64,000 nt of DNA. It comes from Mantis religiosa (taxonomy: Eukaryota > Arthropoda > Insecta > Mantodea > Mantidae). The position numbers and the translations under genes are program-made. Below the pieces are notes generated by a model. It searched no databases, was not told the DNA's origin, and saw nothing but the letters and a program-made list of their open reading frames with translations. Shown piece after piece: positions 20,625-32,166 of this stretch; within the stretch, counting starts at the first letter, position 1, and the number at the start of each line of letters is the position of its first letter. The DNA is taken from NCBI GenBank assembly GCA_030765055.1, contig CM060947.1, positions 64,889,656-64,953,655 on the forward strand, read 5' to 3'.

Positions 20625-21455
20625 ATTATCGATGAGTGGACTGTGGGAAATATGAGTACCAGAAGCCAGATATGTGGTTGGTTAAAGAAGAAGGGGAAAT
20701 TATGAAATTATGCACAAGACAGCAAAAAAGATTGGAGAACTCAAATAGTAGGTGGGCAGAGATAGGAGGATTTTTGAAAAAAAAAAATAGGAATGGGAGA
20801 TATATGGAGATTAGAGGAAAGGAATACATGCGATCTGTGTAAATTAGTAAAATTTACAGAATAGAAGATATAGAAAGACAGAAACTTTGGGGAAGTCTAG
20901 AAAATATGAAATCATTACAATTTTAAAAGCAAATAAAAAGAAATTGGGGACGAGAAACATATGTAGATTACTGTAATAGGCAAGAGAAAGAAGGGTTAGC
21001 ATGGATGAGAACAGGAATGGTATTTCTAAGAGGGATAATAGGTAGGGAAATGGGAATTTGTGAATTGTCTGGGGGAAAAGAAAGCATAGAAAACTATGTT
21101 AGAGAATGCGAGAAGGTTGCATTATGGAGTAAAAAGATTTGGGAAGAAAAATGGGAGAAAGTAGAGAAGAGGATAGTAGCTATAAAATGTTAATGGTCAG
21201 GGAGGAAAGGAAGGTAAGAAGTAGTAGTGAGTTCTTGCAGAAAGTAAAGAAAAATGGGCCAGATATGTAGAAAATGTAAGAAAGAATGAGGAGGGGGAAG
21301 AAAGGGACTAATTAAGTAATCAAGGAGGTATGAAGGTTAAGAGCTACCTGGCAGAGGTGTCATGCATGCCAAGGTAGCAACAACGTAACGACAAATAAAT
21401 GTAGCCTAAAGTTTTAAATTGTAAAATTTAGGAATATGCAAAATAAAATATATCA
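20625..21455 (+). pseudogene. 5'-truncated non-LTR retrotransposon, C-terminal fragment
   Basis: Open pieces at 20636-20842 (KYEYQKPDMWLVKEEGEIMK, KRLENSNSRWAEIGGF) and 21005-21193 (RTGMVFLRGIIGREMGICEL, KESIENYVRECEK) resemble the extreme C-terminus of some insect non-LTR polyproteins, where a cysteine/histidine motif precedes the stop (C-x-L, E-x-x-E-x-x-x-REC). Frames are interrupted by stops. The sequence ends in ATATATCATATCATATAC, a short tandem-repeat tail of the kind seen on LINE 3' ends. The clade cannot be assigned from what remains. Confidence 0.5.
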
Positions 21456-22219
21456 TATCATATACTTGGCACACGTGCTCAAAACTAACAAACCCTGCAC
21501 TAGACAACGGTAAGACTTGTGAACTGCTTTCTATGAAAAGGTGAGTTGAATTAGGATATGACTTGGTTTTAGAATATAGTAAAGAATTTTATCTAATATT
21601 ATCCATTACCACTGAAAAACACACATTTATATGCACAAGACTTGCACGAACATTCTTTGGACTAAGTTATTGCTTCCATTTAATTATTTGTCGGCGTTGA
21701 ACACTACATGGCTTCTTCAAGCGAGTTTGATAGTAGCAGAAGGTCTCCTTTAAAGTTAACGTTACCGCATTTCTTGCTTGCTGAGTTAGCTTCAGTAACA
21801 ACCGTTCATCCCAGCTCTCATGGTTTTGTGAACAGAACACCATGTAATGAGTTGACCCAACTTTGTCATTACGCCACGCATCTTGGGCACACGTTAGTGT
21901 TCTGCTTTCATGAGAGAGAACGGCAGAGCAATAAGCCCTCAGACCTTCTCTCCACTTATTCTGCTGCTTCAGAAGTTAAACTTTAACACCGTCTCGCAAT
22001 TTTATTGCCGTGTTCAGTGATAACGCTGCCGGAATAATGATGAAAACAGAGAAATTATTCATGATGGCACTTTCTCATCTACCCTCTTCTGTGGTAGATA
22101 TCTTATTGTATTCATCTATAAAGACTGCATTATCGCAAATACATTTGCTGTACCTAACAGATAAAATAAGTGTAATTGTAACCACCACATGAGTTTGTTT
22201 AACCATTTAAATCTCTCTT
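21456..22219. other. No recognisable gene or repeat
   Basis: Contains an open frame at 21708-21986 (92 codons) that matches nothing I know on either strand. Background composition. Confidence 0.4.
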
Positions 22220-23554
22220 GTACGAGGGTGGGGCAAAAAGTAATGCCTCCCATCTTTTCTCTCTCTTAATTGCCAAGAGCGCTGAATATAATTTCAGAGA
22301 TTAAAAACTATTACATTGATGATTAATTTGTCACTATTCAATATAATCTCCGTCCTTTTCTGCAGTTTTGGTCTACCTTTTAACTAGGGCATGTATTCCA
22401 GTCTGGTAAAACACACGGTCTTGCTTCCCAAGCCATTGAAGCACCGACATTTCACAGCCTCCTCATCTTCAAAATGAATCCCACGATGAGCTTACTTTAG
22501 TGACCCGAGCAGATGGAAGTCTGATGGTGTCAGGACAGGGCTGTATGGGTAACGAGGTATGACTTGCCATCCCAATTTCTCAATTTATGCAGTGGTGTAA
22601 CGGCAGCTGTAACGGCGTGGTCTTGCATTGTCATGCAAAAGAAGAACATCCGCCAGAGTTTTTGTTGGGCGAACTCGGCGAAGAAGAGCTTTTGGCTTTT
22701 TGAGAGTTCTGACGTATTGGACAGAATTTATTGTGCATCCCTGCTACAAAAAATCAACCATAAGCACACCCTCTGCATCCCAAAACACTGTCGCAATAAC
22801 TTTTCCTGCCGACCGCTGAGTTTTGAATTTTATTTCTCTTTGGCGACGTTGTGTGATGCAATTCCATTGACTGCCTCTTTGATTCAGGTTCAAAAACATT
22901 AACCCACGTTTCGTCTCCAGTAACAATTTTTTTCCAGAAAATCCTCTCCCTCCAAGCTGAAGCACTGCAAGTGTTCGAAGGCTATTTTTTCCTTTTTTCT
23001 TTGTTTTGGGCGGTTAACATTCCTGGTACCCTACGTGAACAAACTTTTGTGTAACCCAGTTGTTGAATAATCGTCATCACACTGCCTTTACTGAGGGAGG
23101 TAATGCGACACAATTCACCTGTTGTTACCCGGCGATGACCACGAATGATGTCATCGACTCGCTGAATGTTGCATGGAGTCACTGTAGTCACCGGCCTGCC
23201 GCTTCGCTTTTCATCTGCCGATGGTGTTTGCCCTTCAGCTTCGTTACAGCGACGAACCCATCGTCTAACAGTGCTGACATCCACCGTTGCATCACCATAC
23301 ACATGTTTTAGCCTTTCGTGAATGCGAATTGGCGTTTCACCTTCCGCAGTCAAAAATTCAATCACAGAACGCTGTCTAATACGAATGTCGATGTCAACCA
23401 TTTTGCAAGGGGATGCAGTGCTGCCACCTATTTTCTTAGGAAGTTACTACTGGAGAAGAAGGTTTGATGAATTGCGCCAAATTCAAAATTTTCACATAAC
23501 TTATTTATTTAAGGAAACAAAATAGGAGGCATTACTTTTTGACCCACCCTCGTA
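22220..23554 (-). mobile_element. mariner-family transposon, family I copy 2, full length
   Basis: The ends read TACGAGGGTGGGGCAAAAAG (22220) and the complement of TACGAGGGTGGGTCAAAAAG (23554), with TA at each edge. At 1335 bp it has the typical mariner size. The inverted repeats differ by only about one base over 30, so this copy is better preserved than the one at 9.3 kb. Confidence 0.92.
22334..23401 (-). pseudogene. mariner transposase, decayed (family I copy 2)
   Basis: The ATG at 23401 opens a 139-codon N-terminal frame (MVDIDIRIRQRSVIEFLTAE, TVRRWVRRCNEAEGQ, RSGRPVTTV, GYTKVCSRRVPGMLT) that holds both helix-turn-helix motifs. After a stop at 22982 the catalytic region continues in other phases: KKIVTGDETWVNVFEPESKR (first Asp), LLLHDNARPRRY (second Asp) and YPYSPVLTPSDFHL (third Asp), ending near TEIILN at a TAG at 22334. 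Known function of the family is cut-and-paste transposition at TA. The frameshifts and stops, at least four, rule out activity. The triad residues themselves are still readable. Confidence 0.9.
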
Positions 23555-24235
23555 TGTTTATGTTGCTGGAATAAAAATTATTTATGATACAAGAGCTAAA
23601 AGCAGGATTTTATCCTGATAGTAGAATAGGAATGCTTTAATAAGCATATGACGGTTTATTGTTTAAACAGCCAATAATTAAAGAGAAATTATAAATAATG
23701 GTTTTTATTCCCCTTAGCTTTGATGCCGAGTGTGGCTCTAATGTTTACTTATTCCTTTCAGCATTCGGTGTTGACAACATGAGTTAAACATTATACATAA
23801 ATGGGGATTTAAAAATAATAACATGATGAAAGATCGTCAAAAATTAATATCAAATAAGTTTAATAAACAAGAAACAATTTTCCACTAAAATTATTGGTCT
23901 TCTGCGTAAATAGAAGAGCTGTTTGTATAGATTTTCCGTTGTACAGTTATTACAATATGAAATGGTATATCGTAGCCTGGAGAAAGGATAAATGGAGTTG
24001 GACAAATTATTTTACTTAATTTTCAGAATAAGTTAACAACACATATTTTTCTTACACGTTCGGAGAAATCTGTTATATGCTGTTTCATATTTCTTTCATT
24101 TTTGATAGCAATAATAATGTCACTCTCCTTCTGCTTGTAATATTTCGGCTTGTTATTCACGTTCAGTAGTAAGTGTATTTAAATCATCCACCGCTACATT
24201 AGTACAAGACACTTTTATAGTAATACATCTGCCAG
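23555..24235. other. No recognisable gene or repeat
   Basis: AT-rich with short open frames only. Confidence 0.5.
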
Positions 24236-24249
24236 GGAATCAAACAGAT

Positions 24250-24492
24250 TTTTTTGTGTATAATTTACGTCCTTCATCGTTAAGTCATATCGGACGATGA
24301 ATGGAATGGGTGAAATGATGTTCAAATTAGCTCGGGGTCCATAGAGCTTAGAGTTACCCGACATTTGTCTTTCAGGATAAGGGGAAAAAACCGGAAAAAT
24401 CCTTATCCAGGTAACTCACCCTGACCGATATTCGAACTCGGGACCTATTGAACGTGAGGCAGACATGCTACGACCATGCTACCGAGGCGGGC
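24250..24492 (-). mobile_element. SINE3 (tRNA-derived), copy 1, with 14-bp TSD
   Basis: The minus-strand head GGTAGCATGGTCGTAGCATG with B box GAGTTCGAATATCGG is followed by GAGTTACCTGGATAAG, ATTCATCGTCCGATATGACT and an A-rich tail ACACAAAAAAA. The TSD GGAATCAAACAGAT is perfect at 24236-24249 and 24493-24506. Confidence 0.9.
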
Positions 24493-24544
24493 GGAATCAA
24501 ACAGATAAACCTGAAATAATATCATAGGACAGTGAACTGTTTAG

Positions 24545-24760
24545 TGTTTAAGCTCACTTTTACTACATTCGGTGATATTACTGATAGGTGGGATGAAAAT
24601 GGAGCACCGATGGAATGAAATGGCGGGGAAAACCAAAGATCCGGAGAAAACCCGCTCCGACACTGTGTTCTCCACCACAAATGTCAATTTGGGTCGAACC
24701 CTGGCCGCCTTGGAGACAGTCGAGTGGTCTAACCACTTAGACACGGCGCGGCTTTGAAGT
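24545..24760 (-). mobile_element. SINE1 (tRNA-derived), copy 2
   Basis: Minus-strand SINE1: head CCGCGCCGTGTCTAAGTGGT, B box GGGTTCGACCC, body TTTTCTCCGGATCTTTGG and CATTTCATTCCATCGG. Divergent from copy 1. The tail and TSD are not clear. Confidence 0.8.
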
Positions 24761-25037
24761 GATATTTTTACACCACTCACTGGAATAGTTTCCTCCTTTT
24801 AATTAATATAATCTAGTATTAATAGCACTTCCCTTCCTTCTTCTAAAGCTTCCATTCCTTATATTTTTATACACATTAATCTTATTTAAATAAATCACTG
24901 TATGTAAGAACCTTTTAATTGCATAAAAGATGGGCAAACAACACTCTGGTTTTCGTATCACAAGCCGATACTCAAGGGAGAGAAATAAAATATTTTGCCA
25001 AAGGTAAGAGCAGAAAGTCGTACCAAACTCATTTTAT
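24761..25037. other. No recognisable gene or repeat
   Basis: Short AT-rich spacer between SINE1 and SINE5 copies. Confidence 0.5.
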
Positions 25038-25262
25038 TTATCCCAGCAACCGATAGGGGAAGGTGACGTGGTCCGAATCTCCCCAGAAAGTTGGCTTCTA
25101 GACAAGGTTCACTACCTATCGTAGCTCCTCAGTTTCCTTATGATGCTGAGATAGCACCGGTCCTCACCTTAAAGTCCACACTCTAGCAAGGGTAGGTACC
25201 AACTGTGGTTCATTCAGTGGCAGGGAACCAAAAGCACAACGCCCTAACCCACTAGCTCACAA
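25038..25262 (-). mobile_element. SINE5 (tRNA-like head), copy 1
   Basis: On the minus strand it starts TGAGCTAGTGGGTTAGGGCG and contains GGTACCTACCCTTGC, CTCAGCATCATAAGG, GAGGAGCTACGATAGG and CCTATCGGTTGCTGGGA. The distal part aligns with 45.9-46.14 kb on the plus strand (CTCAGCATCACGAGG, AGGAGCTACAATAGC, CGTATCGGTTGGATGA). Confidence 0.6.
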
Positions 25263-26998
25263 ATGTATAATATGAATATACATAACATATAACATGCGTT
25301 TATATGTTGTAAATAGCAAACATGCATACCTATAACAGAGGAGCCTTGGTTTATGCTCTCGTTTCTTTCTGTATGCCATCTGAACAACTAATAGAACCTA
25401 AGGCTTCTCTCTGTTTCTTGTATGGTACTGTCGCGTTGCTCAAAACGCTACCCTGGCTTTATCTTTGTTGATAAAAACTTCTCAAATAACGCACTGCATA
25501 TTCTCCAAAGACTGAGAAGGGAACTGCCGCGCTTCTCGGACGTGTGCTAAGCAGCAATGAACGTATCGCTTCAGCTAATGGAACGCTCAGGAATCACAAA
25601 TGACAGATATATGTTTACTCCACGTGTATTAATCAGTGCCTTATCTGAGAGGTTTCTATTAACAAAGATGAAGCTAGGTTAACCCTTCAAGTAGCACGAT
25701 AATATTAAAATGAAAGGAAATTAGATCATACCTGTTCTTTTAATGAGCATGATAATGGCTGCTTGTTAATTTTTATGGTTCATTTTATAGTTGGTGTGAT
25801 ATCGCAGTTAAGGTTTTAATAGCATTAAAGCGCAAACTTACCACTAATTTACTCGACGTGGAGAAGATATGACTAATCTGATTGGCTAACATTACTTGAC
25901 TCATTCCTACTGGATGTAAGCGGGATAGCAACGAAACGTCCACAACCAGTCCAAATAAAGCGTTAGTAAATTATCACAAAATTAAGTTTCATTAGAATAT
26001 GTATTCTTCATTTATTTTTACAATTATTTACCGAAGAGTAAGTAATGATTGAAATGATTGAGTTCAATGAATCTTTCATACAAAGCACAGCCGAAAAATA
26101 CCAAACCATAGTTAATACAGTGACTCTTTGTTACAAAGCAACATAATATATAACAGAGTAAGAACATGGTGGGGAAGTAAAGCAAACCAGGTACACAAAC
26201 TTTACAAATGTAGAGCAGGAAATCCTTGTATTTGTATTAAATGTACTAATATCATTGTAAACCTAGCCCCCCTCCCCCCAGAAAGGTAGGCAAAATAACA
26301 ATATTCCAGTAAGAAGTTAGAAAATGCATGGTGAAGCATTGAAAATAAGTCTGTAATGATTTAAAAACATAGTAAGGAAAAGCTATGTCAATAAGAAGGT
26401 TTATTTGTAACAAACTAGCGATGTTCTCCAACAGATTATAAAGAAAAAGAAAAAAGTGAGAAAGAAAGAGGGGAGAAACGCAGAAGGAAGGATGGTACAA
26501 AGGAATCCAATTTGTCTATAGCAGTGCTCCAGAGAACAGCTGTTGAAACTATACCTCATCATCGTGGTATGAGTAGGATGAGATCCTATGACAGTTTTAA
26601 AGAGGACTGTAACTTGTATTGATGGTTTGCCATATATGTAGGATCTTATTCTACATTCAATTAATTGCATTTTATTTTACTTGCGTTATGAGACTGCGCA
26701 AGGATATTAATAATAAGCGTTTCATATGTTATGCACTATCACTATTCCTCTAGGAATCCTCCTCCTCTGAAATAACCTGAGATATCGGGCCATCTTTAAA
26801 CAGCAGCCCTTTGCATCTAGAACAAACATGAAGATCGTGAAATTCTAGCGGATGCCCTACTTGTGCCATGAACCTACAGAACATGCCTGCAGTAAAGAAA
26901 AATACCATTTTAAACCTTAGTTGGTAACATCCCTCTCTGAGGCTGGTATAAAATTTCTCAACGTGTATTTATCAAACGTGAATTGCTAATTTGATCTG
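25263..26998. other. No recognisable gene or repeat
   Basis: AT-rich. Around 25905-25960 there is GCAACGAAACGTCCACAACC flanked by ACTGG/CCAGT, which looks vaguely like a ribozyme-bearing 3' end, but I could not build a convincing fold. Confidence 0.4.
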
Positions 26999-27013
26999 AT
27001 ATTCCAGCTATGC

Positions 27014-27473
27014 AAGCTGCAACATTCCAAATGATTTGTGGAACAGTGCATAGAACGTTGAGAAATAAAACAAGAAGAGATACAAGATTAAAGTTGTACA
27101 AAACAATGGCAGTCCCTGCACTACTTTATGGAAGTGAGGCATGGGTACTCCAGAAGAAAATGAAAAGCCAAATTCAAAGTGCAGATATAAACTTTCTAAG
27201 GAAAACAAAGGGATGCACAAGGTAGGATGGAATAAGGAATGAAGACATAAGAAAGGAACTCAACGTAGATTCGATAAGTAGCAAAATTGAAAAATATCAA
27301 AAGGAATGGATGCAGCATATACAAAGAATGTCCGAAACAAGACTGCCTAAGATTGCATTCCAATATCAGCCACAAGGAAAGAGAGATGTTGGTAGACTTA
27401 AAAAGAGATGGAAGGAGCAAGTATTGTCAGACGGAACGGGCACTCTGCCCATGCCGTGAAGTGAAGAAGAAAA
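27014..27473 (+). pseudogene. 5'-truncated RTE-like LINE fragment with perfect 15-bp TSD
   Basis: The frame gives TFQMICGTVHRTLRNKTR, KLYKTMAVPALLYGSEAWVL, INFLRKTKGCTR, then an in-frame TAG (27223-27225), then DGIRNEDIRKELNV, EWMQHIQRMSETRLPK and GKRDVGRLKKRWKEQ, ending at a TGA near 27460. LLYGSEAW, RNEDIR and GxRPxxRW-like motifs mark the C-terminus of an RTE-like reverse transcriptase. The insert ends in a GAAGAAGAAAA-type tail. It is bracketed by ATATTCCAGCTATGC at 26999-27013 and 27474-27488, a clean mark of target-primed reverse transcription. The ATG at 27010 lies in the TSD and is not a start codon. Confidence 0.88.
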
Positions 27474-27585
27474 ATATTCCAGCTATGCTTCATTTGTGAG
27501 CTAAAATTGAATTTCGTGGGAATCGTTGTGTTACTTCCACGAAAGTATTATTTTATTCTCACGTGTACGTCATGCACATCGTCTC

Positions 27586-28425
27586 ACAGACGGATATTAT
27601 TGTAATACTCCTTTCTTCATCTGAGAGACGGATATTACTTAAAACAAGTAAATTTTCTTATATACTACTTACTTTTCAAATATGTAATTACTTATAGACG
27701 GCTACTAGTGGAGGGATACCTTACATGCCACAATGAAGCAGAAAAATGGTGCAGTTGGCTTTAGAGCAGTTCAATAAGGGCGACGATGACTTATCATTAA
27801 GAGGGTTCCCATGTTCCTGAAGAAGATCACGTATTAGAGTCAGTTCATTACAGAGAAACGGAAATAAAGTTTCAGCATATCCGTGAATGAAGAAGACGTG
27901 TTGACTCTATTACAAATAGGAAAAGTGACACCAAAACTGAGAGAATTTTCATGGCAAGATGAATTGTTTCATATAATACCACAAAATCTTTAAGACATGA
28001 AGTGTAGCAACTACTCGGCTATCCGAAGAACAAGGAGATGGCGACTCGCAATATTTTACTTTCTATCATTGAGCTGTGCTAATGACTATGTTATATATCT
28101 CCACAAAGATAAGATGTAACGATTCGAGTTCATGAAGAAGAAAAGAATAAATCTAATCAGATGGCATATGCAGAGATTCCAGATTCCAAATTTATCAGAT
28201 GATCTCAGGAATGTTATTTCGGACATTCTGGGTGATGAGTATACAGATGATTCTCCAGCATAAGGAGTAAGTAACGACTATTTAGCTAGAACAGAGGAAA
28301 ACACGCCGTTATTGTCCCTACATGCTGAATAGAATGGCGGCGTACAACTGCATGACGTATGATAAACCCAATTGCTTACAGTGTTCCATGAAAGTATGTA
28401 AAATGTATGTAGAAAGTATGTAATG
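27586..28425 (+). pseudogene. piggyBac-family transposase relic, C-terminal part
   Basis: From about 28024 the plus strand reads RRTRRWRLAIFYFLSLSCAN, DYVIYLHKDKM, a stop, then RFEFMKKKRINLIRWHMQRF and QIPNLSDDLRNVISDILGDE, matching the conserved C-terminal block of piggyBac-type transposases (R-x-TRRW...FYFL...NAY-x-x-Y). Near 28345 a KPNCLQCSMKVCKMY stretch could be the cysteine-rich C-terminal domain. Upstream sequence back to about 27800 is open only in fragments. Short direct motifs like CTCACAGACGGATATTA occur at 27587, 27618 and 28708 and may be remains of its subterminal repeats. No TTAA-bounded ends are evident. Certainly inactive. Confidence 0.65.
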
Positions 28426-31161
28426 GTTTACCTTATTTGCACAGAGGTCGACATATCTCTCAAAACAAATGCCAGCTTTAGTGGCTATTTTATTTGAAAC
28501 AGTAATATATAATTTTGTGACTTTTACGTAAGTATAATCAACTTTAGGAACGATTACATGTGAAAGACTAATATTTAATTTTGTAGTTTTTGCATATTTT
28601 ATAGCGAAATATTTTTAAATGTAATAAAAGTACAGTACCAATATTTCCGTAATGTAATTTATCTTCTATATTCATTAAAATGAACCTGAAATGCAACATT
28701 TGATGTTAGTCTCAGAGACGGGTGTTATCATAAACGCCTATTTTTCACATATTACTAACTAAGGGTTAAAGGCCGAAGGCGTGTGCGCTTTTCCATAGAG
28801 ATACTGTACATTGAGTGTACTGTTATAGCTCACACATGTAAACAACTGCAGGCAGGTACAGCCTGAGCATGACAACAGCCTCACGGTGAGAGGAAAGAAA
28901 ACAGTAGCGTCTGCGTACACTTGAAAGGCAATGCTTCATTAGTTCGCAAATTATTCTGTTACGTTGTTTTCGACGAATGCACATTTGATGGCCGTGCTGT
29001 ACATCTGACGTCATTCATACTCTGTATCCAGCAAACGTGTATCGCATGTAAGCGCACACTCGTCCGGGCACAAATCATAATTATTTGCATTCAGTTATTT
29101 TATTATTTCAGCCCTTAACAGAGTAATATATTCTGTGAATAATAGAAATGATTAATAAAACAATCACTATTTCGGAGAACGATTTCGGAGAACGATTTTA
29201 TCCGGTGGTGCAAAAGAGCAGCTGGGAATTGGGCTTTCGTAAAGCTCTTTTATTAGTTCTTTTATAGAAGTGAACTGAGCCTTGCCTTATACCAACAAAT
29301 TTCTATTTTGCCCCGCAGCCTTATGGGTAGTATTCATTACAACGGGTATGCTATTGAACCCGTGAGCTTGGAGCGAGTAATTTTCCATTTGTGAAAATTT
29401 TTAGAATTGTCAGATTCAAATAATAAGAGATATATGTAAGAAATTATCCGTTTCGTTTTGAAAAACATAAAAAATACTTTTATATAAATTGTATATTTTA
29501 AAGAGATCTCCATTTTGTATAGTAAGGGTTCTGATAAACCCTTACGGTTTACCAGTTATGTAAAAGTCATCCAGGGTAAAGAGGACTTCCAAATATAGTT
29601 CAAGAAAGTCAAGATACATTATATTTATCATGAAAATGCCTTAAGCATTTGCCAGAAGCATTTCTTGAGAAAATCAGAGTTCCCGAAAAAATGTTCCATG
29701 TAAAGGACAGTTTGCAGTGGAGGGATTTACCTGAGAATCTTCTTGTCCTATTCTTAAATTATGCTGTATAAAAATCACACGCATGTATGTACACACACAT
29801 ACATACACACACAAGTTGTTCTAACCTTTCTTTTAATTCATGTAATTTCAAAACATGTGTAGTTTAGAAAGTAAAAATATATGCAGCTAAAGTTGTAACC
29901 GTGGAACAATTAGACAAGATATAGGCTTTCTTGGAAACAAATGCAATAAATTCCCTATCTCCCTCTAGTACGGGGATTTGATGACCATAATTTGACTGGC
30001 CTGCCCGCTCTACAGATATAAATCCCTCTGATTAGTATATGTTGGGAACGTTTAAAGATAAATATTGTGCAATAAATCCCTATAAACCTGACGAATTAGA
30101 GGACTATATATGGCCTGTATTTCGTCGGTGCAGAAATTCGTCGAGGTGGCAATAATATATTGACCGACTGTCAGGCGTGTATATAAGCAAAGGGACATCA
30201 TTTGGAATATCTTTAATATCGAGTGGTATATTGTATCATCAGCATTATCTAGAGGAGTAAATGTGGATTGGTCTGTCATTGCTACATTAACCGATTCGTT
30301 TAGCTGCTTCACGGAAGAGGTGGAATTCCAGTTTGATTATTTAGAGAGAAACGTGATGTTTTGGGCCTGGATATCTGGATACGTTCATCTACTTTTTGAA
30401 ATACAAGTGCACTTATAACGTATAGTGCATAATAGAACGTGTAAAAAGAACACCATTTACCTCAGCTAAGCAACAAATTAACAGTTACACTGAGTAATAA
30501 CCGAAATACAAACAGTGATTCATTACTTTTCAATATTTTAGTTATAAATAAGCACTGTGTAAGTATTGTTTACAAAGTACTAATCTAATGCCATAAAGTG
30601 TGACTCACAGCTTGAAAATAGTCATATTTGATGGCTTTTATACGCTCTGAACACCATTCTTTAGGACTGCTTTACTATGGTTTAAAGCAGAAATTGAAGC
30701 ATGTATACGTTCTCAAAACCGAATATAACTAAAAAATTAAGTTAATACAAATGACTATGAGAGTATATTCGAATAATTAGTACTATGACATTATACAATG
30801 CTTAAGCGTGGAATAAATAGAACAAAACGTATAAGCCATGTGAGTAAATAGAAATCCAAATACTATGCAGACGTAATAAGCATTTTTGAAACAGTTCATG
30901 TCAAATTATTTTTGTATTAAGTATGCTAAAACATATAGTTTGTAGGCAATGATGACCTTCAAGATAAAATAATCCTTATTAACTATTATTACTATCTCAA
31001 TCAATACCAAGAAAGAAAGCAGCAAGCACTTTTCATAAGATTGCATACAATAAAGGCATGCAGTAATTAACCAACTGTTAATACTTGCAGTCAGTATAAA
31101 TTACAGGTTTAAGAGGTACAGGGTACTTGTATAAATAACTATTGCAATAGAAGCTCATGGT
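28426..31161. other. No gene seen; one member of a divergent repeat pair
   Basis: AT-rich. A perfect short hairpin GTAAGGGTT/AACCCTTAC lies at 29523-29545. About 29548-29780 aligns loosely with 32385-32610 (TTTACCAGTT, a GGATAAA/GGGTAAAG stretch, TCATAAAAAT/TCATGAAAAT, CAGTTTGCAGTGG/TAGTTTGCGATGG), suggesting an old dispersed repeat. A short mixed CA/CATA microsatellite is at 29780-29815. Confidence 0.4.
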
Positions 31162-31172
31162 TTACCTTAACA

Positions 31173-31410
31173 ATTCTGTATTTTACGTCCTCCAAAGTTA
31201 AGTCATATCGGACGATGAATGGAATGGGTGAAATGATGCTCAAATGAGCCCAGCGTCCATAGAGCTCAGAGGTACCCGACTTTCGCCTTTCAGGATAAGG
31301 GAAAACCCTGGAAAAAAAGTTATCCAGATAACTCACCCTAACCGAGATTCGAACTCGGGACCTCTTGAACGCGAGGCACAGTCGCTACCATCTGCACTAC
31401 CGAGGTGGGC
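31173..31410 (-). mobile_element. SINE3, copy 2, with imperfect TSD
   Basis: Minus-strand SINE3: B box GAGTTCGAATCTCGG, GTTAGGGTGAGTTATCTGGA, tail CCGATATGACTTAACTTTGG and TACGTAAAATACAG-like end. The direct repeats TTACCTTAACA (31162-31172) and TTACGTTAACA (31411-31421) differ by one base. Confidence 0.82.
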
Positions 31411-31421
31411 TTACGTTAACA

Positions 31422-31667
31422 TGACCCTCTATATTATTCACCAAAATATTATTAAGAAAGCTTATTCTTATATCTTCTACATGAAAATCGAAATTTGTAG
31501 AAAGGTACGGTATTTTTTGTAGGTTCTATGTGAATGCTGTAGATCTAATCTATTGTCTACTTTTGTTTCAATTATCAAATCTTTTAAAATTTGTGATGGT
31601 ATTAAACTCCAAAGTTTGCATAATAAGAGCATCAGTTAAAAAAATAACAGAGCAAAAAATAAGTGTG
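31422..31667. other. AT-rich spacer
   Basis: Nothing recognised between SINE3 and SINE2. Confidence 0.5.
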
Positions 31668-31951
31668 TTCTGGAAAGATAGAGTCAGACTTAAAAATTCA
31701 ATGCAATAGCCGGGATTTGAACCACAGATTTCCTGGTTGCCGTCAAAGCCGCTCTAACCGTTGAGCTACTATGGCCAACGTGCCGACATGACATTAAATT
31801 CTCCAACTGACTCGTATTTTTCCCGGTAAACCACTTAGGAGTTCTCATAAACACATGAGTCAACTACCTTAATGGCGAATTACAATATGTAAGTGCTTTA
31901 AGGCCCGGGCTTTATAATTAACCACTATTAGGTCAATTAATGGAAAGTAAT
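31668..31951 (-). mobile_element. SINE2, unit 4 with full leader
   Basis: Minus-strand SINE2 with the same leader as the unit at 18.2 kb, B box GGTTCAAATCCCGG and A-box-like TAGCTCAACGGTTAGAGCGG. The tRNA-bearing part (31673-31836) forms an inverted repeat of about 164 bp with unit 5, with the 115-bp leader as the loop. Confidence 0.82.
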
Positions 31952-32166
31952 TGTGGTTTAACGGGAAAAACACGAGTCAGTTGGAGAGTTTAATGTCATA
32001 TCCGCACATTAGCCATAGTAGTTCAAGGGTTAGAGCGGCTGGACGGAGACCAGAAGATCCGTGGTTCAAATCCCGGCTTTGGCATTCAATTTTTCAGTCT
32101 GACTCTATCTTTCCATACTTTAGCCTACATACGGCCAGTGTGAAAGAACAATTAATTTCCATTAAA
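31952..32166 (+). mobile_element. SINE2, unit 5, inverted
   Basis: Plus-strand SINE2 starting GGTTTAACGGGAAAAACACG, with B box GGTTCAAATCCCGG and tail CCTACATACGGCCAGTGTGA, AATTAATTTCCATTAA. It joins unit 4 head-to-head. Confidence 0.82.

Noticed and set aside
25905..25960. Another hammerhead-like stretch (ACGAAACGTCC)
   Set aside because: The CTGANGA core is missing and the stems cannot be placed in the right order.
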